NCBI RefSeq assembly: GCF_000948975.2 | Contig: NZ_CP059735.1 | Location: 4,710,603-4,774,602 of the forward strand | Direction of reading: 5' to 3' | Length of the DNA: 64,000 nt | Source: Thalassomonas actiniarum | GTDB lineage: Bacteria > Pseudomonadota > Gammaproteobacteria > Enterobacterales > Alteromonadaceae | In this document: positions 55,990 to 64,000 of the stretch, one piece after another | Position numbering within the stretch: position 1 is the stretch's first letter | Layout: each line of letters opens with the position of its first letter | Position numbers and translations under genes: made by a program | Notes under the pieces: model-generated | What the model was told of the DNA's origin: nothing | Databases searched by the model: none | The model's input: only the letters and a program-made list of their open reading frames with translations

Positions 55990-56997
55990 ATGGCTAAACA
56001 AACCATAACTGTTATTCCCGGCGACGGCATCGGCCCGAGTATTATTGACGCAACCATAAAAGTACTGGATAAAGCAGGCTGTGAGTTTGACTATGAGTAT
56101 GCAGATGCCGGTCTTACCGCGTTAGAAAAACACGGCGAGCTGGTTCCGGAAGAAACCCTGGCATTAATCGAGAAAAACAAAATCACCCTAAAGGGTCCGT
56201 TAACGACCCCGGTAGGTGAAGGCTTTACCTCTATTAACGTCACCTTACGTAAGCATTTCAAGCTTTATGCCAATGTCCGCCCGGTATTGTCTTTTAAAGG
56301 CACTAAAGCCCGTTACGAAGATATCGATATCATCACTATCCGCGAAAACACCCAGGGCATGTACTCAGGTTTAGGGCAAACGGTATCCGAAGACGGTGCC
56401 ACCGCCGAAGCCATGAGTCAGATCACCCGTGAAGGCGCAGAAAAAATCGTGACTTTTGCTTACGAAACCGCCCGCAAGGAAGGCCGTAAAAAGGTCACCG
56501 CGGTACATAAAGCCAACATCTTAAAGTCAACTTCAGGTTTATTCCTGAAAGTGGCCCGTGAAGTGGGTGAGCGCTACCCGGATATCGAATCTGCGGAAAT
56601 GATCGTCGACAACTGCTGCATGCAGCTGGTCATGAACCCGGCGCAATTTGACGTTATCGTCACCACCAACTTATTCGGTGATATCCTGTCGGACTTATGT
56701 GCCGGTCTAGTGGGCGGCTTAGGTATGGCCCCAGGCGCAAACATCGGCAGCGATTGTGCTATCTTTGAAGCGGTTCACGGCTCGGCCCCTGACATTGCCG
56801 GTAAAAACCTGGCAAACCCGACTTCAGTGATCTTGGCTGCCATCCAAATGCTGGAATACCTGGACATGGGCGATAAGGCAGAGAAAATCCGTGCAGCAAT
56901 CAAAGACGTTATTGAAAGCGGCGACCGTACTACCGGCGACTTAGGCGGCAGTCACGGTACTACCGACTTCACCGACGCGGTATTAGAGCGTTTATAA
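55990..56997 (+). CDS. NAD-dependent isocitrate dehydrogenase
   Basis: 335 aa, in the short IDH3-like branch of the isocitrate/isopropylmalate dehydrogenase family, not the 416-aa NADP Icd. Substrate loop G-F-T-S-I-N-V-T-L-R-K (75-85), N-V-R-P (about 95-98), active-site K and D in D-V-I-V-T-T-N-L-F-G-D-I-L-S-D, and the cofactor loop H-G-S-A-P-D-I-A-G-K with Asp at the NAD-selecting position. Oxidises isocitrate to 2-oxoglutarate and CO2 in the TCA cycle. Long upstream region (291 nt), no gene seen in it. Confidence 0.9.
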   Translation: MAKQTITVIPGDGIGPSIIDATIKVLDKAGCEFDYEYADAGLTALEKHGELVPEETLALIEKNKITLKGPLTTPVGEGFTSINVTLRKHFKLYANVRPVLSFKGTKARYEDIDIITIRENTQGMYSGLGQTVSEDGATAEAMSQITREGAEKIVTFAYETARKEGRKKVTAVHKANILKSTSGLFLKVAREVGERYPDIESAEMIVDNCCMQLVMNPAQFDVIVTTNLFGDILSDLCAGLVGGLGMAPGANIGSDCAIFEAVHGSAPDIAGKNLANPTSVILAAIQMLEYLDMGDKAEKIRAAIKDVIESGDRTTGDLGGSHGTTDFTDAVLERL

Positions 56998-57027
56998 AAA
57001 ATAAACGTGATAAACATCAAATAATAA

Positions 57028-57053
57028 AAAGCCCGGCGAACCGGGCTTTTTTT
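57028..57053 (+). terminator. Intrinsic terminator after the isocitrate dehydrogenase gene
   Basis: AAAGCCCGG, CGAA loop, CCGGGCTTT, then TTTT: a classic 9-bp GC-rich stem with T-run 31 nt past the stop; convergent with rlmM. Confidence 0.88.
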
Positions 57054-57086
57054 ATACACTAAATACTAGCGATAAAGTTAACACAA

Positions 57087-58172
57087 CTAGTGTTGGGGCA
57101 CCGGCGATAATAACCGTGCATGTACCGTCACTTCTTCACGGTCATAATAAAGGTGCTTGGCATAAAGCTCATATTTGACATTGTTTTCGGCAAAGAGATC
57201 TTTGATGCTCTGCAGGTTCTTGGTGATTTCCTGATAACGGCCTTTCATCGGCAGTTTCAGGTTAAACATAGCTTCTTTACAATAACCCTTTAACAGCCAT
57301 TGTGCCATCAGCCAGGCCACCCGCTGGGGTTTTTCCACCATGTCGCACACCAGCCAGTAAACATTTTGCTTGGCGGGCACAAACTTAAAGCCATCCATCA
57401 TGCGGTGCTTAACCTGCCCGGTTTCCATAATCGAGTCTGCCATAGGGCCATTATCAACCGCCGTGACCATCATACCGCGGCGCACCAGCTGATAGGTCCA
57501 GCCGCCGGGAGCCGAGCCTAAATCAACCGCATTCATGCCGGAGGTTAACCGGGTTTCCCACTCATCTTTTGGAATAAAATACAAAAAGGCTTCATCAAGC
57601 TTCAAGGTTGAACGGCTCGGCGACTGACTCGGGAACTTTAATCTCGGTATGCCCATCACATGAGGCGAAGTATTATGGCCCTGAGAATAACCAAGCATCA
57701 CTTCTTTGCCGCTTAAAAATAAGGCATGTAAAACAGCGCCGTCTTTATCACCTTTTTCCGTCAGAATTTTGTTTTTCCTTAATGCCTGGCGCAGCGGTAC
57801 CGCCAGTTTGCGGCAAAACTTGGATAATTCCTTGCCGTCATTGGTATCCGGGGTTTCCATACGCAAATCTGCATATTGCCACTCGCTGCCCAGGGCTTCG
57901 GTGATCGCCTCTACCCGGTTATAATCCGGCAGTTCGATTTTCTCGGTTAAGGTCAGAAACCATTGGCGGGCGAAAATCAGCCGTTTAAGGGGCATACGCT
58001 CCATCAGGGCATCCCCTTCTTCGGGGTTGTTTAAGTGAAAATAAACCAGCCCCTGGTTTTTGGTCAGCTCCAGATAGCCGTATACCTCGTTCCAGGCAGC
58101 TTTTTCCTGGATTTCGGCGCCACATTCTTTTTCAAAGCCGGGGCGGCAATATAATACAATCGAAGTCTTCAT
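57087..58172 (-). CDS. rlmM: 23S rRNA (cytidine-2498-2'-O)-methyltransferase RlmM
   Basis: 361 aa. N-terminal THUMP-like region (C-R-P-G-F-E-K-E-C at 8-16), then an RrmJ-type methyltransferase with A-V-D-L-G-S-A-P-G-G-W-T-Y (about 214-226) as SAM site, V-C-D-M-V-E-K-P near 270, and K-L-P-M-K near 303 supplying the catalytic Lys. The start overlaps the DUF423 stop by 4 nt, giving the ygdD-rlmM order known in E. coli next to gcvA. Confidence 0.95.
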   Translation of the reverse strand: MKTSIVLYCRPGFEKECGAEIQEKAAWNEVYGYLELTKNQGLVYFHLNNPEEGDALMERMPLKRLIFARQWFLTLTEKIELPDYNRVEAITEALGSEWQYADLRMETPDTNDGKELSKFCRKLAVPLRQALRKNKILTEKGDKDGAVLHALFLSGKEVMLGYSQGHNTSPHVMGIPRLKFPSQSPSRSTLKLDEAFLYFIPKDEWETRLTSGMNAVDLGSAPGGWTYQLVRRGMMVTAVDNGPMADSIMETGQVKHRMMDGFKFVPAKQNVYWLVCDMVEKPQRVAWLMAQWLLKGYCKEAMFNLKLPMKGRYQEITKNLQSIKDLFAENNVKYELYAKHLYYDREEVTVHARLLSPVPQH

Positions 58173-58552
58173 TTCGTTTTACCTGCAAACGCCAGCAGCA
58201 ACCAGCCCGACGCTAATAATATCCCGCCCGTGGGAGCGAGTTTGCCTATCATGGCAAGATCAAAAAAGGTTTTAGCATATAAACTGCCGCTAAAACACAA
58301 AATACCGAGCGCAAAACAAGCGCCTGCCGCCAGCAAGCGACGAGAGGGCAACCTGCTATACCAAACCATAGCAGCCAATAAGGCAAGGGTATGAATAAAC
58401 TGGTATTGCAGCGCATTTGCCAGGCGACTTTGGATATCGAGTGGCAGATGTTGTCCGCCATGCGCCAACCAGGCGCCGAATAATACTGAAAAACAGCCGC
58501 TGATACCAATAAAAATCCGCCAGGGGGTGAGAAAATCAACTTTTTTCATCAA
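58169..58552 (-). CDS. ygdD: DUF423 membrane protein (YgdD)
   Basis: 127 aa, four hydrophobic spans: F-I-G-I-S-G-C-F-S-V-L-F-G-A-W-L-A-H-G (13-31), H-T-L-A-L-L-A-A-M-V (54-63), A-A-G-A-C-F-A-L-G-I-L-C-F-S-G-S-L-Y (75-92) and P-T-G-G-I-L-L-A-S-G-W (105-115). Typical DUF423 small inner-membrane protein of unknown role. Overlaps both neighbours. Confidence 0.88.
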   Translation of the reverse strand: MMKKVDFLTPWRIFIGISGCFSVLFGAWLAHGGQHLPLDIQSRLANALQYQFIHTLALLAAMVWYSRLPSRRLLAAGACFALGILCFSGSLYAKTFFDLAMIGKLAPTGGILLASGWLLLAFAGKTK

Positions 58553-59171
58553 TAAACCTCAGTATTTCATCGGCGGCGCTTTGCATATGCTGTTCCTGGC
58601 TAAAACCGGACTTGACCCTGGGTTTAAGATCATGATCGCCATCGGGCAGAAAAACCAGCTGACATAGATCCGATAGCCGATAACCGGCAATGTCATCCTT
58701 TGAGCCCAGGGCATCGCGCTCCCCCTGCACTATCAGGGTCGGCAACAAGGTCTGTTGCAGCGGTTCAAGCCGCAATTTTTCCGGCTTTTTTTGCGGATGA
58801 AAAGGATAACCTAAACAGATCACCCCTTTGACTTGCCCGGGCTGAGCTAAGGCTTCCCCTGCCAGCGTTGCCCCTACCCGGCTGCCCATGGATTTCCCGG
58901 CAAGAAAAACCGGCAAAGCCTGCGATTGCTGCCTGATAACCTCACGATAGCAGTCAAGCAACTTGGGCATGCGATCCGGCGGATAACGTTTGCCGTCAAC
59001 GCGGCGCTTATCCATATAGGGAAAATTAAAGCGCAAGACATTTATCTGGCGGCTATTTAATAAAGCGGTCATTTTTTCCATAAAGCCATGGTCCATGTCG
59101 GCACCGGCGCCATGGGCCAAGATCACCATCGCTTTAGGATTTTCCACTGCATTGAGTTTAGTTGTTGTCAT
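58536..59171 (-). CDS. Alpha/beta hydrolase, KANL3/Tex30-like family
   Basis: 211 aa from the ATG at 59171; the longer frame starts at a TTG at 59225. V-I-L-A-H-G-A-G-A-D-M-D-H-G-F-M as oxyanion region, nucleophile Ser in A-G-K-S-M-G-S-R-V-G (about 90-99), Q-G-E-R-D-A-L-G for the Asp and G-D-H-D-L for the His. Cytosolic hydrolase, substrate unknown. Between gcvA and ygdD in one minus-strand run. Confidence 0.8.
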   Translation of the reverse strand: MTTTKLNAVENPKAMVILAHGAGADMDHGFMEKMTALLNSRQINVLRFNFPYMDKRRVDGKRYPPDRMPKLLDCYREVIRQQSQALPVFLAGKSMGSRVGATLAGEALAQPGQVKGVICLGYPFHPQKKPEKLRLEPLQQTLLPTLIVQGERDALGSKDDIAGYRLSDLCQLVFLPDGDHDLKPRVKSGFSQEQHMQSAADEILRFIDEKS

Positions 59172-59240
59172 TATTATTGGTTCTTCATTTATTATGTCCG
59201 GCGATTCCTTCACTTGTTTTGGCAAACTCGATATCGGCCT

Positions 59241-60149
59241 TTACAGCATAAGGCCGTCATCCTGCTCTTCGGCCACGGTATCGAGCACCCAATCGCGAAA
59301 AGCGGCTATCTTCCCGATATCAAGCTGATGCTCGCGGCAAACAATGTAATAGGCATTTTTACTGATCAGCACATCATTAAAAGGCTGCACCAGGCGGCCG
59401 GAGTCGATATCCGGCTTTGCCAGTACGCTGTGGGCCAGCGCCACCCCCTGTCCGTGGATTGCCGCCTGCAATACCATGGAAGAGTGACTGAAAATAGGTC
59501 CGTGGTTAACATTCATGCCTTTAACACCAACCTCTTTAAACCAGCGTTTCCAGTCCCGGCGAGAGGTATCGTGCAACAAGGTATGCTGGGCCAGATCATT
59601 GACGGTATAGAGCGGTTTTTTGCCGCTGAGCAGCAAAGGAGAACAAACCGGCACCAGGTATTCGGTATGCAATTGATCGGCATGCACATTGGGCCAGCGG
59701 CCGCGGCCATTATAAATGGCGACATCAACATCTTCGGTTAAGGAGTTATCCGGCTGATCTACCGCCTTGATCCGGACATCGATATCCGGATGCAAGAGAT
59801 TAAACGCCGTCAAACGCGGCACCAGCCACTGAATAGCAAAGCTTGGCTGTAAACTTACCGTGATCGCCCCTTTCGCCCCCCTGGCCAGCAGGCGCTCGGT
59901 GGCATCATTGATGGAAGTGAAAATATCTTTTATGTCGAGAAAATAGGCCTGCCCTTCTTCGGTCAGCAGCAAGGCACGATTTTTTCGCATAAATAACTTA
60001 ATACCCAAATGCTCTTCCAATGATTTGATCTGGTGGCTGATCGCCGCCTGGGTCACAAATAATTCTTCGGCAGCCCGGGTAAAACTTAATTGCCTCGCCG
60101 AGGCTTCAAAAGCGCGTAAGGCATTGAGGGGTGGGAGTCTATTAGCCAA
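59241..60149 (-). CDS. gcvA: LysR-type transcriptional regulator GcvA
   Basis: 302 aa. N-terminal LysR HTH (R-A-F-E-A-S-A-R-Q-L-S-F-T-R-A-A-E-E-L, T-Q-A-A-I-S-H-Q-I-K-S-L-E), then a PBP2_GcvA-like effector domain (D-V-D-V-A-I-Y-N-G-R-G, V-C-S-P-L-L). In E. coli GcvA works with GcvR to turn the glycine-cleavage genes on or off. The gcvA-ygdD-rlmM order supports the name over other LysR types. A CTAAT-type box lies about 100 nt upstream. Confidence 0.9.
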   Translation of the reverse strand: MANRLPPLNALRAFEASARQLSFTRAAEELFVTQAAISHQIKSLEEHLGIKLFMRKNRALLLTEEGQAYFLDIKDIFTSINDATERLLARGAKGAITVSLQPSFAIQWLVPRLTAFNLLHPDIDVRIKAVDQPDNSLTEDVDVAIYNGRGRWPNVHADQLHTEYLVPVCSPLLLSGKKPLYTVNDLAQHTLLHDTSRRDWKRWFKEVGVKGMNVNHGPIFSHSSMVLQAAIHGQGVALAHSVLAKPDIDSGRLVQPFNDVLISKNAYYIVCREHQLDIGKIAAFRDWVLDTVAEEQDDGLML

Positions 60150-60247
60150 AATTTTCCTATGTGTTATATATGGTTATTCACGTTTATGTAATGTTTATTC
60201 ATGTCGAACGTCTGAAAGTTTTTAACTTTGCCGTCAACTTACCATTC

Positions 60248-60262
60248 ATTAGTTTTTCTAAT
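60248..60262. promoter_or_regulatory. GcvA-like box (ATTAG-N5-CTAAT)
   Basis: ATTAG and CTAAT as perfect 5-bp arms around TTTTT, inside the 312-nt gap between gcvA and a small exported-protein gene. CTAAT is the core GcvA recognises in E. coli, and the T-N11-A layout fits LysR boxes, so autoregulation of gcvA (and perhaps of the divergent gene) is likely. The rest of 60150-60461 shows no GcvB-like sRNA. Confidence 0.5.
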
Positions 60263-60461
60263 GGATAACATTATAAATAGTCATTTTTCATTTGGCCAGA
60301 ACTTGATTATCATTTGCACCATAGATGAAGGACTTCATCACTAACCCATTAATAGATGGGCAATAGTCAGAAAGTGTTTCCCAACCCACCTTCTGCAGAG
60401 CTAGTTACAGGTCCGTGAAACATCTATAAGGATCATTGACGTTATTTAAACAGGTACCATT

Positions 60462-60731
60462 ATGAAATTAGCACAAAAAATCTCTGTCTTAGCCATCGCT
60501 TTCTTTAGCATTACCTCAGTTCAAGCACTGGAGCTGGTAAAAGCCGACACTATCAACCACAACGAAGTAATGAATCAAATCAAGGTGAGCCTTGCCGATT
60601 CAATCAAACTGACTCCGGTAAGCTTTGTCAGCGCACAGCAAACAGCTCAGGCGTTATTAGCCAAGCAAGAGCGCGTTAATGCTGGAAACACTAACGCTAA
60701 CCTTGCTAAAAGCGAGATGATTTCTGAATAA
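60462..60731 (+). CDS. Small exported protein of unknown function
   Basis: 89 aa. Signal peptide 1-22 (charged start, then I-S-V-L-A-I-A-F-F-S-I-T, cleavage after V-Q-A), mature part about 67 aa, rich in Lys/Asn/Ala, predicted helical, no cysteine. Not recognised. Divergent from gcvA with a terminator 37 nt downstream, so a single-gene unit. Confidence 0.6.
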   Translation: MKLAQKISVLAIAFFSITSVQALELVKADTINHNEVMNQIKVSLADSIKLTPVSFVSAQQTAQALLAKQERVNAGNTNANLAKSEMISE

Positions 60732-60767
60732 GCTCCAGAATATCACCCGCAGGCAAAAATACGAAAT

Positions 60768-60793
60768 AAAAGGTGTCACAGACACCTTTTTTT
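60768..60793 (+). terminator. Intrinsic terminator after the small exported-protein gene
   Basis: AAAAGGTGTC, 3-nt loop, GACACCTTTT, then TTT: 10-bp stem with T-run. Confidence 0.85.
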
Positions 60794-60996
60794 ATGTTCA
60801 GGAAGAAAGGTATGCTGCGATTGAATGGATACAAAAGCGCAGCGATGTCTGAAATTTGCCTTATCACAAGGCTTCAAGGTAACAAGATAGCCAGAACGGA
60901 CTTTAAAGGGCCAGAAAAGCGAAATAAGGCGGTTTTTTAGTAAAGGAAGGTATATGGCAAGAGCGGGCAAAAACCCGCTCCCGTAGATCTCAGAGG

Positions 60997-61851
<855 letters not shown>

Positions 61852-61904
61852 TTATTGATAAAAAGAAAAACTTCACCTTGATACTTTATGCCTTAGCATA
61901 AAGC

Positions 61905-61940
61905 AAAAGTGCTTATTTATAAGCATAAATAAGCACTTTT
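61905..61940 (-). terminator. Terminator between the DUF819 gene and kdsA
   Basis: AAAAGTGCTTATTTAT and ATAAATAAGCACTTTT form a perfect 16-bp stem with a 4-nt loop; T-rich on the minus strand, 24 nt past the DUF819 stop. It sits about 60 nt upstream of kdsA, which then needs its own promoter. Confidence 0.8.
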
Positions 61941-61964
61941 AACTGATATTTTAAACGCTGGAAC

Positions 61965-63236
61965 TTAGGCGATGGCTTGTAATATCTGTCCGCACAACCA
62001 GGCCATATAAGTCCCTACGGTATAACCAAGCACAGCCAACAAGACACCCACCGGCGCCAGCGACGGGTGGAAGGTTGAAGCAACCACAGGGGCCGAAGCC
62101 GCACCGCCGACATTCGCCTGACTGCCAACTGCCATGTAAAACAGCGGCGCCTTAATAAGCTTGGCCACCACTAACATCAAAGTGGCATGGATTAACATCC
62201 AGATAATACCAATGACAAAATAAATCGGTGCATCGGCAATCATAGTCACATCCATCTTCATACCGATAGTAGCAATCAGCACATAAAGGAAAGCTGAGCC
62301 CACTTTTGAAGCACCGGCCCCTTCAAGCTCTCTTACCCGGGTGAAAGATAGAATAATACCAACGGTAGTCGCGAAAATAATCATCCAGAAGAACTTGCTG
62401 TGGAAACTGAAGTTCTTCAAATCAGGGTGGTTTTCAACGAAGTACGGGGTGACAGTATCTGCAAACAAATGGGCAAAGCCGGTAACACCTAGACCGATAG
62501 CCAGGATGATCATCAAATCAGGTAAGGTGGCGATACGCGAATGCTGCTGGTGAAAGTTTTCAACCTTTTCTTTTAATGCCGTGATAGCGCTGACATCGGC
62601 ACCGGTTTTTGCATCTATGGTTTTCGCTTTGGCCGCCATAATCAGCAGCACCGCCATCCATAGGTTAGCCACGATAACATCTACCGTGACCATGGCCGAG
62701 AAGATCTGATCGCCGGCTTCATAAATTTCTTTCATTGCCGCCTGGTTGGCGCTACCGCCAATCCAGCTGCCGGCAACTGTGGTCATACCGCGCCATACAG
62801 CTTCAGGGCCTTGTACACCAAGCAGTTCCGGGCTGATAGCAGAAACCACCAATATCGCAATAGGCCCGCCGATGACGATACCTATGGTGCCGGTAAAGAA
62901 TAAAATAATCGCTTTACTGCCAAGGCCCATGATGGCTTTTAAATCGACACTTAAGGTCAGCAACACCAGACAGGCAGGCAATAAATAACGGGAAGCAACG
63001 TAATAAAGCTTAGATTCTTCGCCGTTCACCACGCCAAAGGTGTTTAACAGCGAGGGTAAAAAGTAACACACCAGTACCGCAGGTACTACGCTATAAAATT
63101 TCTTCCAAAAACTATTGGTGCTGTGGGCGGTGTAGAACACCAATCCCAGCATGATTGCCAGAAAACCCATGATAGTCGCATCATTGGTGATCATCGGGGC
63201 ATGGTGAACAGCTTCAGTCAGATTTGCTGCAGACAT
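61965..63236 (-). CDS. DUF819 family integral membrane protein
   Basis: 423 aa with about ten to twelve hydrophobic spans. G-S-W-I-G-G-S-A-N-Q-A-A-M-K-E (about 155-169) and, near the C-terminus, A-V-G-S-Q-A-N-V-G-G-A-A-S-A-P-V-V-A, both typical of DUF819 (YjcL-like) proteins, which look like secondary transporters. Substrate unknown. Between kdsA and sirB1, but separated from kdsA by a strong terminator, so co-function is unlikely. Confidence 0.9.
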   Translation of the reverse strand: MSAANLTEAVHHAPMITNDATIMGFLAIMLGLVFYTAHSTNSFWKKFYSVVPAVLVCYFLPSLLNTFGVVNGEESKLYYVASRYLLPACLVLLTLSVDLKAIMGLGSKAIILFFTGTIGIVIGGPIAILVVSAISPELLGVQGPEAVWRGMTTVAGSWIGGSANQAAMKEIYEAGDQIFSAMVTVDVIVANLWMAVLLIMAAKAKTIDAKTGADVSAITALKEKVENFHQQHSRIATLPDLMIILAIGLGVTGFAHLFADTVTPYFVENHPDLKNFSFHSKFFWMIIFATTVGIILSFTRVRELEGAGASKVGSAFLYVLIATIGMKMDVTMIADAPIYFVIGIIWMLIHATLMLVVAKLIKAPLFYMAVGSQANVGGAASAPVVASTFHPSLAPVGVLLAVLGYTVGTYMAWLCGQILQAIA

Positions 63237-63258
63237 AATTTCTCCGTGGTTCTTATTA

Positions 63259-64000
63259 TTAATGTATTACGGTATCGGCAATACGTATGTTATCTAGTTG
63301 TAATTTCAGCAGCTGGGCCGCCGGGTCCTTCGGGCATTGCTCAACAAAAAACCGATAGTCGTCGTAAGCCACTTTAAAACAATCGAGCTGATGTAATAAA
63401 AAGCCGCGATCTCTGCGCTCAAACGGATCATCCGGGCGCATCGCCAATAAAACATCGACACATTTAAGTGCCAGGTCAAAGACCTGCTCGCGGATAAGGG
63501 CATTTTTTATTGACGTGACATGATCCAGCAACAAACTCTTGTGGCTGATCGGCAGCAACTCCTGCTGGCTCGGATCCCCTTCGATATCGTCCATGCGTTT
63601 ATCCAGCTCATGCCAGTTCAGGGATTCGCCGGTCACGGGATCGAAAATAATGGCATAGATATCATCGCACACCACACGGATCATATTCTTTTCCGGTACA
63701 TAGATAATATCGACGTCAAAGCCGCATTCTGTGATGATGTGGTGAATAAGGATCACTTTTAAACTCGGCGCCAGGGCGCGGAAATTAATGCCCGATTCCA
63801 AGCGGTGGCCGGTTAACGGCCAAAAATCCCGGTATTCATCCAGAAACAGATGGCGAACAAACAATTCATTGATCAATTGCTCTACCTGCTCCAGCGGCTC
63901 GTCTATTTCTTCAATAACCGCCAGGCATTCTTTGATCAGCTTATCCAGGGCATCGGCGAAAATACCGGAAGAAGCAAAAATATGCTCTTCGAGTAACACC
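63259..64000 (-). CDS. sirB1: SirB1 family protein (transglutaminase-like plus TPR), 5' end outside window
   Basis: About 247 residues visible with the reading frame still open at the window edge; the family's first 20 or so residues seem missing, so the GTG at 63999 is probably internal. Transglut_core2-like part (residues about 30-130), then D-P-V-T-G-E-S-L, and a TPR-like C-terminus with R-P-D-D-P-F-E-R-R-D-R-G and F-V-E-Q-C-P-K-D-P. SirB1 proteins sit next to prmC/kdsA; cellular role poorly known. Confidence 0.85.
   Translation of the reverse strand, partial: VLLEEHIFASSGIFADALDKLIKECLAVIEEIDEPLEQVEQLINELFVRHLFLDEYRDFWPLTGHRLESGINFRALAPSLKVILIHHIITECGFDVDIIYVPEKNMIRVVCDDIYAIIFDPVTGESLNWHELDKRMDDIEGDPSQQELLPISHKSLLLDHVTSIKNALIREQVFDLALKCVDVLLAMRPDDPFERRDRGFLLHQLDCFKVAYDDYRFFVEQCPKDPAAQLLKLQLDNIRIADTVIH

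Noticed and set aside
60263-60461. Possible GcvB sRNA divergent from gcvA
   Set aside because: No G/U-rich R1-like segment and no terminator before the small protein gene; the region looks like a promoter and leader.

Overview
The window reads as chromosomal DNA of a marine gammaproteobacterium of the order Alteromonadales, most likely Colwelliaceae (Thalassomonas/Thalassotalea/Colwellia-like). This is inferred from the lpx/bam/pyrH/rpsB gene order, the gcvA-ygdD-rlmM and sirB1-kdsA neighbourhoods, the NAD-type isocitrate dehydrogenase and the DUF3192/DUF3549/DUF3301/DUF2789 proteins. No rRNA, tRNA, IS element, prophage or CRISPR array was seen.

Region 1 (1-16.7 kb) is accessory. It holds a truncated GNAT gene, a WYL regulator with a small monooxygenase-like protein, a FAH-family hydrolase, a dienelactone-hydrolase-like protein, a GAF-GGDEF diguanylate cyclase, dsbA and a solute-binding protein. 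A stress/nucleotide-salvage block follows on the minus strand: three divergent Hsp20 chaperones, an archaeal-type AMP/thymidine phosphorylase, an archaeal-type PRPP synthetase and a free-standing PEP-synthase-like N-terminal domain. Next comes an amino-acid catabolic set: aminotransferase and ornithine-cyclodeaminase-like enzyme, divergent from a DauR-like regulator, followed by a DAACS-family symporter.

Region 2 (15.2-42 kb) is conserved housekeeping. On the minus strand are rpsB, tsf, pyrH, frr, uppS, cdsA, dxr, rseP, bamA, skp, lpxD, fabZ, lpxA, lpxB, rnhB, dnaE, accA and tilS: translation, isoprenoid and phospholipid synthesis, lipid A, outer-membrane assembly and replication. Diverging from rpsB on the plus strand are a DsbA-like protein, map, glnD and dapD. 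Clear hairpin terminators separate several of these units.

Region 3 (42-49 kb) has truC-yqcC, DUF3549 and DUF3301, then the most notable feature of the window. Two CsrB/CsrC-type regulatory RNAs lie on the minus strand (about 278 and 334 nt), each with many GGA motifs, its own promoter and terminator, and a UvrY/GacA-type palindrome about 178 nt upstream of the predicted start. A DUF805-like membrane protein gene sits between them. A GNAT protein, DUF2789 and a DUF3192 lipoprotein follow.

Region 4 (49-64 kb) carries syd and queF, a coiled-coil GGEEF cyclase, ppnN-xni, a second DUF3192 protein, icd, rlmM-ygdD-hydrolase-gcvA with a GcvA-like box, a small exported protein, kdsA, a DUF819 permease and sirB1, which runs off the window end. 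Two diguanylate cyclases and two Csr-type RNAs in one window point to Gac/Csr and c-di-GMP lifestyle control (inference).
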